From Acidimicrobiales bacterium (lineage in GTDB: Bacteria; Actinomycetota; Acidimicrobiia; Acidimicrobiales; JAHWLA01): a stretch of 34,629 bases of DNA. The DNA is taken from assembly GCA_035536915.1 (NCBI GenBank), contig DATLNE010000002.1, positions 1-34,629 on the forward strand, read 5' to 3'. Position 1 is the first letter of the stretch. Each line of letters begins with the position of its first letter. This document shows, one piece after another, positions 1-8,554 of this stretch. Below the pieces are notes generated by a model. The model searched no databases and was not told the origin of the DNA. It was given only the letters and a program-made list of their open reading frames with translations. The translations under genes and the position numbers were made by a program.

Positions 1-822
<822 letters not shown>

Positions 823-3768
823 TCAACCCGCCGTGCGCCCGGCGGGCTCCAGGTGTTGCCGACATGACTCGCCGTCGACTGCCTTCCGCGTGCAGGGGGT
901 GCCGGCGAGGGTGATCGTCTTGCAACGCTCGTCGACCTCCGACGCCACCGGGCCGGACGGGCGGCGCCCTGCGCGACGCTTTCTCGTTGCCCCAGCACCG
1001 TTCCTGGCACCCGAGCGGTCGATGGCGACGAGGTCCCCTCCGAGGTAGGAGTCCACCACCGTTCGATCGGCCCGCACCTCAGCCGGCGAGCCCTCGGCGA
1101 TCACCCGGCCTTCCGCCATGGCCACGACACGATCGCTGATGCGCATGACGAGGGGGATGTCGTGCTCGATGATGAGGATGCCGGCTCCCAACGCCTTTCC
1201 GGCAGCTAGCAGCAGTTCACCCATCGCCTCCGTCTCGCGCTGTGCGATCCCCGAGGACGGCTCGTCGAGCAGCAGGATGCGCGGCTGCATGGCCAGCAAG
1301 CACGCCAGCTCCGCGATGCGCCGGGTGCCGGTCGACAGTTCCCGGTTCTGCTTCTCTGCGTAGGCATCGAGGCCCATGAGGTGCACGACCTCGCGCGCCT
1401 GCTCGAGCTTGCGACGGTCGCGGGAGCGCAGGCCGATCACTGCCTCGTGCAGCTTGGTGGGGGCCATCCGCTCCATGGCGAGCTGGACCGTCTCCAACAC
1501 CGTCAGCGTGTCGAACAGGGCGCCGTCCTGAAAGGACCGGATGAGCCCCAGGGAGGCCCGGGCCTCAGGCGACAGCGCGGTCACGTCGCGCCCCTCGAAG
1601 GTGACGGTCCCCCGGTCCGGCTTCACGAAGCCGCTGACCACGTCGAAGAGCGTCGTCTTGCCTGCGCCGTTGGGGCCGATGAGCCCGATGACCTCGCCCG
1701 CGCCGACTCGCAGCGACGCCCCTCCCACCGCCTGGACCCCGCCGTAGGCCTTGGCGATCCCCTCCACGACCAACAGCGACGTCGACCCGGTTTCGGGGGC
1801 AACGGCCTGCTCTCGCACGACCGGGAGGACGGTCGGGGTCGGAGCAGGCGCCTCGACCGGGGCTTCGTCGGGAGGCAGGTGCCGGGTGAGGTAGCCGACG
1901 ATCCGGTCCCGCACGGGCCGGAGGAGTTGCGGGATCCCGCCCGGCGCGTACAGCACGAGCAGCAGCCAGCCGAGGGCAGTACCGGCCAGGCCGGCCGAAT
2001 CGAGGGGGAGAAAGCTCGGGACCCCGATGACGTACATGGCGCCGAGCAGCGGGCCCACCAGGAGGGACAGGCCGCCCACGACCGCGACAGCCGCCACCTC
2101 GATGCTCTGCTGCACGCCGAAGTCCGTGGGCTGGATGCGGGCCAGTGCGTGCGCGATCACTGCACCGCCCAAGCCCGCGATCACGCCGCCGAATGCAAAC
2201 GCCTGGAGCTTCCGTCGCGTGGCGGGGACGGTGAACGCACGGGCCGCTTCCTCGTTGTCGCGCAGCGCTACCAACGACTGGCCGAAGCTCGACTGCCGCA
2301 CGTTGCGGGTGAGCCACAGCGCGAGGAGGAGGACTGCGAGGGCCACGTAGTAGTAGCGACGACTGCTGTCCAGCACGAAGGAGCCGATGATCGGCTTCCC
2401 GGTGTCGACCCCGTCTCCCATCGCCCACGACTGCTGGTACAGCCACGCCTGGGCCATCAAGGCGAACGCCAACGTGGTGACGCTGAGCATGAGGCCTCGG
2501 ATGCGGAGAGCAGGGAGGCCGATGAGCACGGATGCCAAGGCTCCGATCACGGCGGCGACGGCGAACGAGAGCAAGTAGTTCTCGGTGTGGACGATCACGT
2601 GGTGCGACGCCACGGCCCCGATGCCCGCGGTGGCCATCTGGCCCAACGACAGCTCGCCACCCAGGCCGGTCAGGATCGTGAGCGAGAGGGCGACCGTCGC
2701 GACCGCGAAGATCGAGATGAGGTTGCCCGCCGACTCGTTGGAGATGAACGCGGGTAGCAGCAGGGCCACCACCGCGCCCGTGACCGCGAGCCCGGGCCCC
2801 ATCAGGCGCACCGCAGGGACGGCCCGGAGTCGGGCCGGGAGGGGTGGCCACGCCTGCACGGTGGCCCAGCTGCTCCGCTCCCGCTCCCGCAGGCCGTGGC
2901 GGTGCTGCGACAGGAGGGCACCGAGGATCACCACGAACATGAGCAGTTCGACGGTCCCGCCTTGGCCGTAGTTCGAGAAGATGAGTACCTCGACGACGCC
3001 GAGTGCGAGCCCCGCAGCCAGCGCCTTCGGCAGGTTCGCCATGCGGGCCACGACGGCCCCGACGAGTCCCCGCAGGAGGAGGCCGGGGCCGAGCTGGTCG
3101 ACGGGCAGGAACCCGAGGGTGGGGAAGATGAGGACGGCCGTGAAGGTGGCCAGGGCTCCGGCCGCGCCCCACGAGAGCAACGACATGCGCCCGGGCGAGA
3201 TGGCGGTCAGGCGAGCGCCGTCGGGGCTCGATGCCGCCGCCCTGATGGCAATCCCGTATGGGGAGTAGCGCAGGAAGGCGAACAAGCCGGCGACGAAGGC
3301 CGGACTGAGCAACAGCATGGCCATGTGGGCCCGGGTGAGGACCATCTCGCCGATGCGCAACGTGGGCAACCCCGGCGGGAGGGGGTACTGGTTGCCGGAG
3401 CCCACGTGTGTGAACAGCGAGATGACGAGGATCAGGAAGAACTGTGCGAAGCCGAGGGTGGCGACCACGCTCATCGGCTTGGGCACGCCCCGCAGGCGGC
3501 GAACCGCCGCTGTCTCCACCACGCATGCGGCGGCGGCTCCGACGGCCAACGCGACGACGAAGGCGATCCAATACGGCAGGTTCCAACTCAGGACGGCCAC
3601 GCCGAGCACGGCGGCGCCGAAACTGCCCACCGCCCCGTGCGCCAGGTTGAGCACACGGCTCGACTGGTACACGAGCACAAGCCCGATGGCCAGCAGTCCG
3701 TACGTGGTTCCGGTGATGAGCCCGAGGGCGAGCATCCCGGCGGTGACTTCGACCCCGAACAGCGTCAT
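823..3768 (-). CDS. LivH-LivM-LivG fusion: ABC transporter permease/permease/ATPase
   Basis: This 981-residue protein joins both membrane permeases and one ATPase of a branched-chain-amino-acid-type (HAAT) ABC importer. Residues 1-290 are LivH-like (NLAHGAVGSF at 41-50). Residues about 320-620 are LivM-like (GELSLGQMATAGIGA near 371). Residues about 664-910 are a LivG ATPase with Walker A GPNGAGKTT (698-706), signature LSTGT (811-815, instead of LSGGQ), Walker B ILLLDE (831-836) and a switch His at 869. A basic linker then leads to a tail with C949, C959, C969 and H972, spaced like a small zinc-binding CCCH motif; that reading is inference. These parts are normally three separate proteins. 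The ATG at 3768 overlaps the stop of the upstream MFS/LivF gene by four bases (ATGA), so the two are probably translationally coupled. The transported substrate is not revealed by the sequence. Confidence 0.93.
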   Translation of the reverse strand: MTLFGVEVTAGMLALGLITGTTYGLLAIGLVLVYQSSRVLNLAHGAVGSFGAAVLGVAVLSWNLPYWIAFVVALAVGAAAACVVETAAVRRLRGVPKPMSVVATLGFAQFFLILVISLFTHVGSGNQYPLPPGLPTLRIGEMVLTRAHMAMLLLSPAFVAGLFAFLRYSPYGIAIRAAASSPDGARLTAISPGRMSLLSWGAAGALATFTAVLIFPTLGFLPVDQLGPGLLLRGLVGAVVARMANLPKALAAGLALGVVEVLIFSNYGQGGTVELLMFVVILGALLSQHRHGLRERERSSWATVQAWPPLPARLRAVPAVRLMGPGLAVTGAVVALLLPAFISNESAGNLISIFAVATVALSLTILTGLGGELSLGQMATAGIGAVASHHVIVHTENYLLSFAVAAVIGALASVLIGLPALRIRGLMLSVTTLAFALMAQAWLYQQSWAMGDGVDTGKPIIGSFVLDSSRRYYYVALAVLLLALWLTRNVRQSSFGQSLVALRDNEEAARAFTVPATRRKLQAFAFGGVIAGLGGAVIAHALARIQPTDFGVQQSIEVAAVAVVGGLSLLVGPLLGAMYVIGVPSFLPLDSAGLAGTALGWLLLVLYAPGGIPQLLRPVRDRIVGYLTRHLPPDEAPVEAPAPTPTVLPVVREQAVAPETGSTSLLVVEGIAKAYGGVQAVGGASLRVGAGEVIGLIGPNGAGKTTLFDVVSGFVKPDRGTVTFEGRDVTALSPEARASLGLIRSFQDGALFDTLTVLETVQLAMERMAPTKLHEAVIGLRSRDRRKLEQAREVVHLMGLDAYAEKQNRELSTGTRRIAELACLLAMQPRILLLDEPSSGIAQRETEAMGELLLAAGKALGAGILIIEHDIPLVMRISDRVVAMAEGRVIAEGSPAEVRADRTVVDSYLGGDLVAIDRSGARNGAGATRKRRAGRRPSGPVASEVDERCKTITLAGTPCTRKAVDGESCRQHLEPAGRTAG

Positions 3769-6068
3769 CGCGGTGCGGCCTTCTCCTCTGCGTGACCGAC
3801 GATGCCGGCGGTACCGCCGGCGAACGCCCCGGCGGCACCGCCGAGAAACACGGACCGGAGCAGGTCGGCGCGCTCGAGCAAGTCGGAGGACTTGCCGTCG
3901 AAGCGCACCTGGCCCTTCTCCATGAAGTAGGCGTGGTCGACGAGCGACAGGGCGATGTTCACCGATTGCTCCACCAACACCACCGCGGTGCCGCGGCCGT
4001 TGATCGTGCGGACCATGGCGAGCAGCTCTCCGACCACCTTGGGGGCGAGGCCCAGTGAGAGCTCGTCGATCAGCAGCAAGCGGGGCTGGGCGATGAACGC
4101 CTTGGCCAGCCCGAGCATCTGTTGTTCGCCACCCGACAGCGTCGATGCCCGCTGGTCGCGCTTAGATGCCAAGGCCGGAAACGCCTCGAAGGCAATGTCG
4201 AGGTCGGCCTCGACGCTGCGCGCCTTGCGACCGTGGGCGTTTCCGAAGGCGCGAAGGTTCTCGACCACGGTCAGGGGTGCGAAGACGGCTTTGCCACCAG
4301 GGACTTGGAGGATGCCGAGGCGCACCCGGCGCTCGGCGTCCAGGTACGTGATGTCGGCACCGCGGTAGCGGACGCTCCCGCGGTTCGGGATGTTCAAGCC
4401 CGACACCGCCCGCAGGAGGGTCGACTTCCCGGCCCCGTTGGTGCCGAGGAGGGCGACCATCTCACCGTCGTCGACCGTGAAATCGACCCCGAACAGCACC
4501 TGAAGGCGCCCGTAGGCCACATCGAGGTTGCGGCACGAAAGCATGGGAAGTTGCACGCCGCGCGCGCGGAGCGTCGACAGCTGCTCTTCCTCGACGATCT
4601 CGTCGAGCAGCCGATCGAAGTCGCCGTCGATGACCGAGGCCGAGCTCCGCAGGACAGCCGCAGCCACGAGGCCGGGCACAGCCAGCACGGCGATGGCGGT
4701 GCCTGCGCCGAAGCGACGGTCGAACCCGTCCAGCAAGAGCAGGCCGCCGAAACCGCCCACCGCCGAGAGGAAGATGCCGGCCAGCGCCGCCGCGTGCGGC
4801 CGCATCGTCGGCCGGACGACCGACAGCATCGCGGCATGGAGGACAGGCACCATCAGGGCGAGCAGGGCGCCCGACACGCAGAACAACAGCACCACCAAGG
4901 CGAACGACGGCATCAGTGTCGCGACCGCCATGGCGATCACGCCGGCTTGGAGGAACATCGCGCCCCGGCGCACGAACACCTTGGGGTCACGACGGAAGTC
5001 GGCCTCGCCCCGGCGGGCGAACAGCGACAACGAAACCAGCGAGCCCGCTGCCGAAGCGGCGAAGAAGATGCCTCGCCCACCAGGACCGACGCCCCACCGG
5101 TCGTCGAGATAGAAGAACAGGTAGGTGTACAGCGGGACGATGAGCATGCCCATGGTGGCGTACACGGCGAGCATGCGACGCACCGTCGGGATCAGAAACA
5201 GCCGTCGCACGATCTCGAAGAAGCCGAGTCGTACGTCGTCGCCGTCGATCGTCGACGTGGCCCCGTCGGTCGCCTCCCGCACTCGATCACGGACCTTCTC
5301 GACATCCCATCGCCCGTAGCCGGGATCGCGGAGGCGAACGGCGAAGACCGAGGCGGCGACCGATACCACGCCCATGACCACGAAGACGCCACGCCACGTG
5401 AAGCCGAGCAGGGCGGTGAGCGCCGCCACCAGCAACGGGGCCAGGATGTTCCCCACGCTGTCGGCTCCCCGGTAGAACGACAGCACCCGGATCCGTGCCT
5501 CCGGCGGATAGCTGTCGAGCAGCAGCGGGGGGTGCAAGGCGCGCACGGAGCCGGTGCTGGCGCCGTCGGCCACGAGCACACCGGTCAGGGCCGAGCCGCT
5601 GCGCACGAAGCCGCTGCCCAAGGTGGCCACGCTCCAGGCGAACGCGGTGGCCACGCTGAGCACGGCCCGTCGGGCGCGTCGTTGCACGAGGGCGGCCATG
5701 GGCAGGGCAGCCACCATGATCGCCAGCGTCTTGAAGGCCACGATGGCGCCAAGGCTGCTCCGGCTGATCCCCAGCGAGTCACTGATCTCAGGGCCGAGCA
5801 CGAGGAAGGCGTAGCTCTGGAACTCGTCGATGATGACGAGCAGGCTCAGCGCCGCCAGTGGGTACCAACCGATGCTCGACTTCGCCATTGCCTCGCGCAA
5901 CGGCGCGGGGTCTCCTGCCTGGTGCACCCCCAAGGCGTCCCGTGCCGTCGCCCGCAGGCGCTCGCGAGCGGCATCGACGTCGACGACCTCGTCGGGGGCC
6001 GTGGTGGACGGGCTGCGACGCCGACGGCGACGCGCGGGGGTTGCTTCTGCGTCTGTCAATGCGGTCAA
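3765..6068 (-). CDS. MFS transporter-LivF ATPase fusion
   Basis: The protein has 767 residues from a TTG start at 6068, which follows GAGGA by seven bases. An ATG at 6110 would overlap the upstream gene by 32 bases and is less attractive. Residues about 68-476 form a multi-spanning major-facilitator-like domain (many hydrophobic helices, basic loops such as QRRARRAV). Residues about 508-746 form a LivF-type ATPase with Walker A GTNGAGKST (542-550), signature LSGGEQQ (644-650), Walker B LLLIDE (664-669) and LivF-like LVEQS. The N-terminal 60 residues are charged and probably cytoplasmic. The gene lies between the binding lipoprotein (10-base gap) and LivHMG (4-base overlap), so the ATPase half presumably completes that importer. 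What the MFS half does is unknown: a second transport path, a regulator of the complex, or a degenerate anchor. Confidence 0.9.
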   Translation of the reverse strand: MTALTDAEATPARRRRRRSPSTTAPDEVVDVDAARERLRATARDALGVHQAGDPAPLREAMAKSSIGWYPLAALSLLVIIDEFQSYAFLVLGPEISDSLGISRSSLGAIVAFKTLAIMVAALPMAALVQRRARRAVLSVATAFAWSVATLGSGFVRSGSALTGVLVADGASTGSVRALHPPLLLDSYPPEARIRVLSFYRGADSVGNILAPLLVAALTALLGFTWRGVFVVMGVVSVAASVFAVRLRDPGYGRWDVEKVRDRVREATDGATSTIDGDDVRLGFFEIVRRLFLIPTVRRMLAVYATMGMLIVPLYTYLFFYLDDRWGVGPGGRGIFFAASAAGSLVSLSLFARRGEADFRRDPKVFVRRGAMFLQAGVIAMAVATLMPSFALVVLLFCVSGALLALMVPVLHAAMLSVVRPTMRPHAAALAGIFLSAVGGFGGLLLLDGFDRRFGAGTAIAVLAVPGLVAAAVLRSSASVIDGDFDRLLDEIVEEEQLSTLRARGVQLPMLSCRNLDVAYGRLQVLFGVDFTVDDGEMVALLGTNGAGKSTLLRAVSGLNIPNRGSVRYRGADITYLDAERRVRLGILQVPGGKAVFAPLTVVENLRAFGNAHGRKARSVEADLDIAFEAFPALASKRDQRASTLSGGEQQMLGLAKAFIAQPRLLLIDELSLGLAPKVVGELLAMVRTINGRGTAVVLVEQSVNIALSLVDHAYFMEKGQVRFDGKSSDLLERADLLRSVFLGGAAGAFAGGTAGIVGHAEEKAAPR

Positions 6069-6078
6069 GGCGGGTTCC

Positions 6079-7572
6079 TCAGGGCTGCACGTCGACGAGG
6101 CCGCCCGCATATCGGAAGCACTGGCATCCGGCGTCGAAGCGGGCGTAGCGGACCTTCGACGGACCGATGCCCGCCGGGGCGATCTTGGTCCCGAACGTCA
6201 GGGAAGGGACGAAGCTCGTACCGAGCTGCGACACCGCTGTGTTGAACGCTGTGGCATTCAACGCCGTGGCCCGGTCGAAGCCGGCCTTCAGGAACATGAC
6301 CTGGTCGCAGAAGGCGAGGTTGTAGCGGAGCGAGTTCGAGGTGTGGAGCTGGATGCCCTTGGCGGCGTAGATCGCCAAGCACTGCTTGACCGTGGCGTTG
6401 TGGTCCGTCGACTTCACGTCGTCGATGGGCCGGTGCCCGACGCCGACCGCCCCTCCCCCGTTGTCGAACTGGCTGCCCACGTTCGCCGACGAGAAATCCC
6501 ACAGCGAGGAGCTGTTGAGCCCGTACTGGAGGTCGTGGTACTGCGCCTGCTCGGCGGCCAGGCCGAACAGCACGACCATCTGCGACTTGAAGTCGAGGAT
6601 CAGGAGCTTCTTCACCCCGGCTCGCCGGAAGTTGGTGACGGCGACGCCCGGCCACCGTGCGTCCGAGAGCCCTGAGCCGGCCACTTCCTCGGTCACCGAC
6701 AGGCCGTAGTGGGCCAGGCGCGCCTTCAGTACGGAGGCCGCCCGTGCGTGGGTCGGGCTGTCGTAACGGAGAAGCCCGATCTTGGCGCCGGGAGTGAAGT
6801 AGCCCTGCGCCGCCAACCCGTCGACGTAGGCCTTGGCGTTGCGGGTCTGGTCCATCCACGCCGGCGCGTAGTACCAGGGGGCGTACCGCCTGAAGTCCTC
6901 CTCGTCGCCGATGGTGCTGTCCTCGTGGAGCAACATCGTCTTCTTGTTGGCGAGGCAGGAGACGAGCGACGTGGCCTGGTTGTTCACGATGACGGCGAGC
7001 ACCTCGTTGTCACCGGTGAACTTGTTGCACCACTCGGTCTCGTCCACCCGCTCGACGGCGTGGATCACCGCTTCGACTGTGCGTCCCCTGATGCCGCCGT
7101 TGGCGTTGATCCACTCGACCATGGCCTGCGCCGAGCGCTCCTGCGGCCCGCTGTCGATGTTCTTCAGGCCAGATCGTGCATAGGCGTCGTTGGCGACACC
7201 CTCCTTGGTGGCGATGAACCCGATCTTGACCTTGGTGTCGGTGACGCCCTTGCCGTAGGGCTTGCCCGTGAAGCCGCCTGGTCCTGTCGGTCCTGTCGGT
7301 CCTGTCGGTCCTGTTCCCTGCGTGCCGGGCGCCGTCCCGGTCGGGCCGGTCCCCGTGGGCCCGGTGCCCGGACCGAGTGCCGTCCCGGCCGAGGATGCCG
7401 TCGTCTCCGTCGTGACGTCGATGTCGCCGTCGCCGTCGAGGTCGACCCCTGTGGCGTGCTCACCGGCTTCGAGGACATCGTCGCTCTGGCGAGCCCAAGG
7501 GGTCGTCGACGCGCACCCCGCCGTGAGCACCAGCGGTAGGAGGAGGGCCAAGACCCGCCGGGACATGTTCAT
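6079..7572 (-). CDS. Periplasmic-binding-type lipoprotein with collagen-like linker
   Basis: The substrate-binding component (type 1 periplasmic-binding fold, LivK/amide-type) of the adjacent importer, 497 residues. The N-terminus MNMSRRVLALLLPLVLTAGC is a lipoprotein signal with the lipid-anchor Cys at residue 20. The ATG at 7572 is chosen because GGGGAG lies seven bases upstream; longer in-frame starts would put the signal peptide inside the protein. A DLDGDGDIDV segment (calcium-loop-like DxDxDG) and a Gly-Pro-Thr-rich linker follow, then the ligand-binding domain beginning near KVKIGFIATKEGV. The linker is encoded by a 9-bp tandem repeat. The linker may act as a spacer from the membrane or cell wall; the calcium loop is inferred. 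It is the first gene of the operon; a putative operator lies 73-88 bases upstream of the start. Confidence 0.92.
   Translation of the reverse strand: MNMSRRVLALLLPLVLTAGCASTTPWARQSDDVLEAGEHATGVDLDGDGDIDVTTETTASSAGTALGPGTGPTGTGPTGTAPGTQGTGPTGPTGPTGPGGFTGKPYGKGVTDTKVKIGFIATKEGVANDAYARSGLKNIDSGPQERSAQAMVEWINANGGIRGRTVEAVIHAVERVDETEWCNKFTGDNEVLAVIVNNQATSLVSCLANKKTMLLHEDSTIGDEEDFRRYAPWYYAPAWMDQTRNAKAYVDGLAAQGYFTPGAKIGLLRYDSPTHARAASVLKARLAHYGLSVTEEVAGSGLSDARWPGVAVTNFRRAGVKKLLILDFKSQMVVLFGLAAEQAQYHDLQYGLNSSSLWDFSSANVGSQFDNGGGAVGVGHRPIDDVKSTDHNATVKQCLAIYAAKGIQLHTSNSLRYNLAFCDQVMFLKAGFDRATALNATAFNTAVSQLGTSFVPSLTFGTKIAPAGIGPSKVRYARFDAGCQCFRYAGGLVDVQP
7281..7315. repeat. 9-bp tandem repeat encoding Gly-Pro-Thr
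   Basis: The unit gtcctgtcg is repeated almost four times (7281-7289, 7290-7298, 7299-7307, then a partial copy). On the minus strand it encodes the GPTGPTGPTG stretch of the binding lipoprotein's linker. Such repeats can expand or contract in multiples of three codons without breaking the frame. Confidence 0.85.
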
Positions 7573-7644
7573 GGTGCGGCTCCCCGTGACAACGCCGACC
7601 GTCCCGCGCAACGGTCGATGGTCCGAACTCCCCCTCGGTCGAAG

Positions 7645-7660
7645 AGTAACGCTCGTTAAC
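7645..7660. promoter_or_regulatory. Putative operator, copy 2 (before binding lipoprotein)
   Basis: AGTAAC-GCTC-GTTAAC, with an inner TAACG/CGTTA palindrome. It lies 73 bases upstream of the binding-lipoprotein ATG in the divergent region shared with the 3-hydroxyacyl-CoA dehydrogenase gene, which has its own copy. Confidence 0.7.
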
Positions 7661-7772
7661 ATCCGTGACAAGGGCCATTTTCCGCTGATAACCCAAATCC
7701 GACGCGATGGGGCACACTGGGCAGACAGCCTCTAGGCCTTGACGGCGCCAGACCTTCGCGGGAACACTGTTA

Positions 7773-7788
7773 GTTAACGACAGTTCGC
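7773..7788. promoter_or_regulatory. Putative operator, copy 3 (before 3-hydroxyacyl-CoA dehydrogenase)
   Basis: GTTAAC-GACA-GTTCGC, with flanking TA/TA extending the symmetry to 20 bases. It ends 13 bases before the ATG and just ahead of the AGGGAG ribosome-binding site, so a bound protein would block initiation or clearance. It closely matches copy 7 at 17718 (both GTTAACG...GTTCGC). Confidence 0.7.
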
Positions 7789-7801
7789 TAAGGGAGACAG
7801 C

Positions 7802-8554
7802 ATGGGCAGCAGTCGGCGGGTCGGCGTTTTGGGTGGGGGTCACATGGGAGCCGGCATCGCGCAGACTGCTGCAGTCGCCGGTTGCGAGGCCGTGTGTGTC
7901 GACATCGACGCCTCCGCAGTGGAGAAGGCCCGCCGCACCGTCACCAGCGGCCGTTACGGCCTCGAGCGGGCCGTCGAACTGGGCAAGCTCACTGCCGAGC
8001 AGGCGGCCTCCACCATGAGCAGGCTGACGTTCACCGACGACCGCGAACGGCTGGCCGACGTCGACATCGTCATCGAGGCCATCCCGGAGGACTACGCCCT
8101 GAAGGTGCGCACGTTCGCCGACCTCGACCGCCTTGTGCAGCCTCTCGCCGTGTTCGCCTCGAACTCGTCGGGCCTGCCCATCTCCGCCATGGCGGGTGCC
8201 ACCGAGCGGCCGGACCGGGTCATCGGCTGGCATTGGGCCTCGCCGGCCCCCATCCGCCCGTTGGCCGAGATCGTCGTCACCAAGCAGACCTCGAAGGAGA
8301 CCACCGAGCTCGTCTGCGAACTGGCCACGCAATTCGGCAAGAACCCCATCGTCGTGCGTGACACACCTGCCTCGTGGGGCTACGTCACCAGCCGCATCTA
8401 CGTGGCAGCCATGCGAGAGGCCCGGCGGGTAGTCGACGAGCGCATTGCCAAGGCGGAGGACGTCGATCAACTGATGATCGACTGCTACGCCTGGCCCGCG
8501 GGGCCCTTGGGCATCGCCGGCGCCATCAACTCGCAGTGGGGCGAGAAGGGGTGA
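7802..8554 (+). CDS. 3-hydroxyacyl-CoA dehydrogenase, C-terminally short
   Basis: An NAD-dependent dehydrogenase that oxidises 3-hydroxyacyl-CoA to 3-ketoacyl-CoA. The N-terminal Rossmann motif GVLGGGHMGAGIA is clear. Compared with the human enzyme (Ser137, His158, Glu170, Asn208), the Ser (SNSSGLP), His (GWHWASPAP) and Glu (LAEIVV) are present, but the Asn position appears as Ser (YVTSRIY). At 250 residues it is shorter than the usual 280-300 and stops just after the WPAGPLGIAG segment, where family members normally continue through the end of the C-terminal helical domain. The ATG at 7802 has AGGGAG upstream. The TGA overlaps the GTG of the next gene (GTGA), so the two are co-translated. 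A carnitine- or hydroxyacid-dehydrogenase-like substrate is possible. Confidence 0.88.
   Translation: MGSSRRVGVLGGGHMGAGIAQTAAVAGCEAVCVDIDASAVEKARRTVTSGRYGLERAVELGKLTAEQAASTMSRLTFTDDRERLADVDIVIEAIPEDYALKVRTFADLDRLVQPLAVFASNSSGLPISAMAGATERPDRVIGWHWASPAPIRPLAEIVVTKQTSKETTELVCELATQFGKNPIVVRDTPASWGYVTSRIYVAAMREARRVVDERIAKAEDVDQLMIDCYAWPAGPLGIAGAINSQWGEKG

Noticed and set aside
2896-6245. Long open reading frames on the plus strand opposite the transporter genes
   Set aside because: They are antisense to clear ABC and MFS genes, have composition expected from high-G+C reverse frames, and show no recognisable domain.
7281-7315. Short direct repeats as a possible CRISPR or origin repeat
   Set aside because: They are 9-bp, contiguous, without spacers, and in frame in the lipoprotein linker.
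8374-8550. N-terminal extension of the M28-like protein
   Set aside because: It overlaps the dehydrogenase gene and has no recognisable sequence; the GTG at 8551 overlaps the dehydrogenase stop and follows a purine-rich ribosome-binding site.
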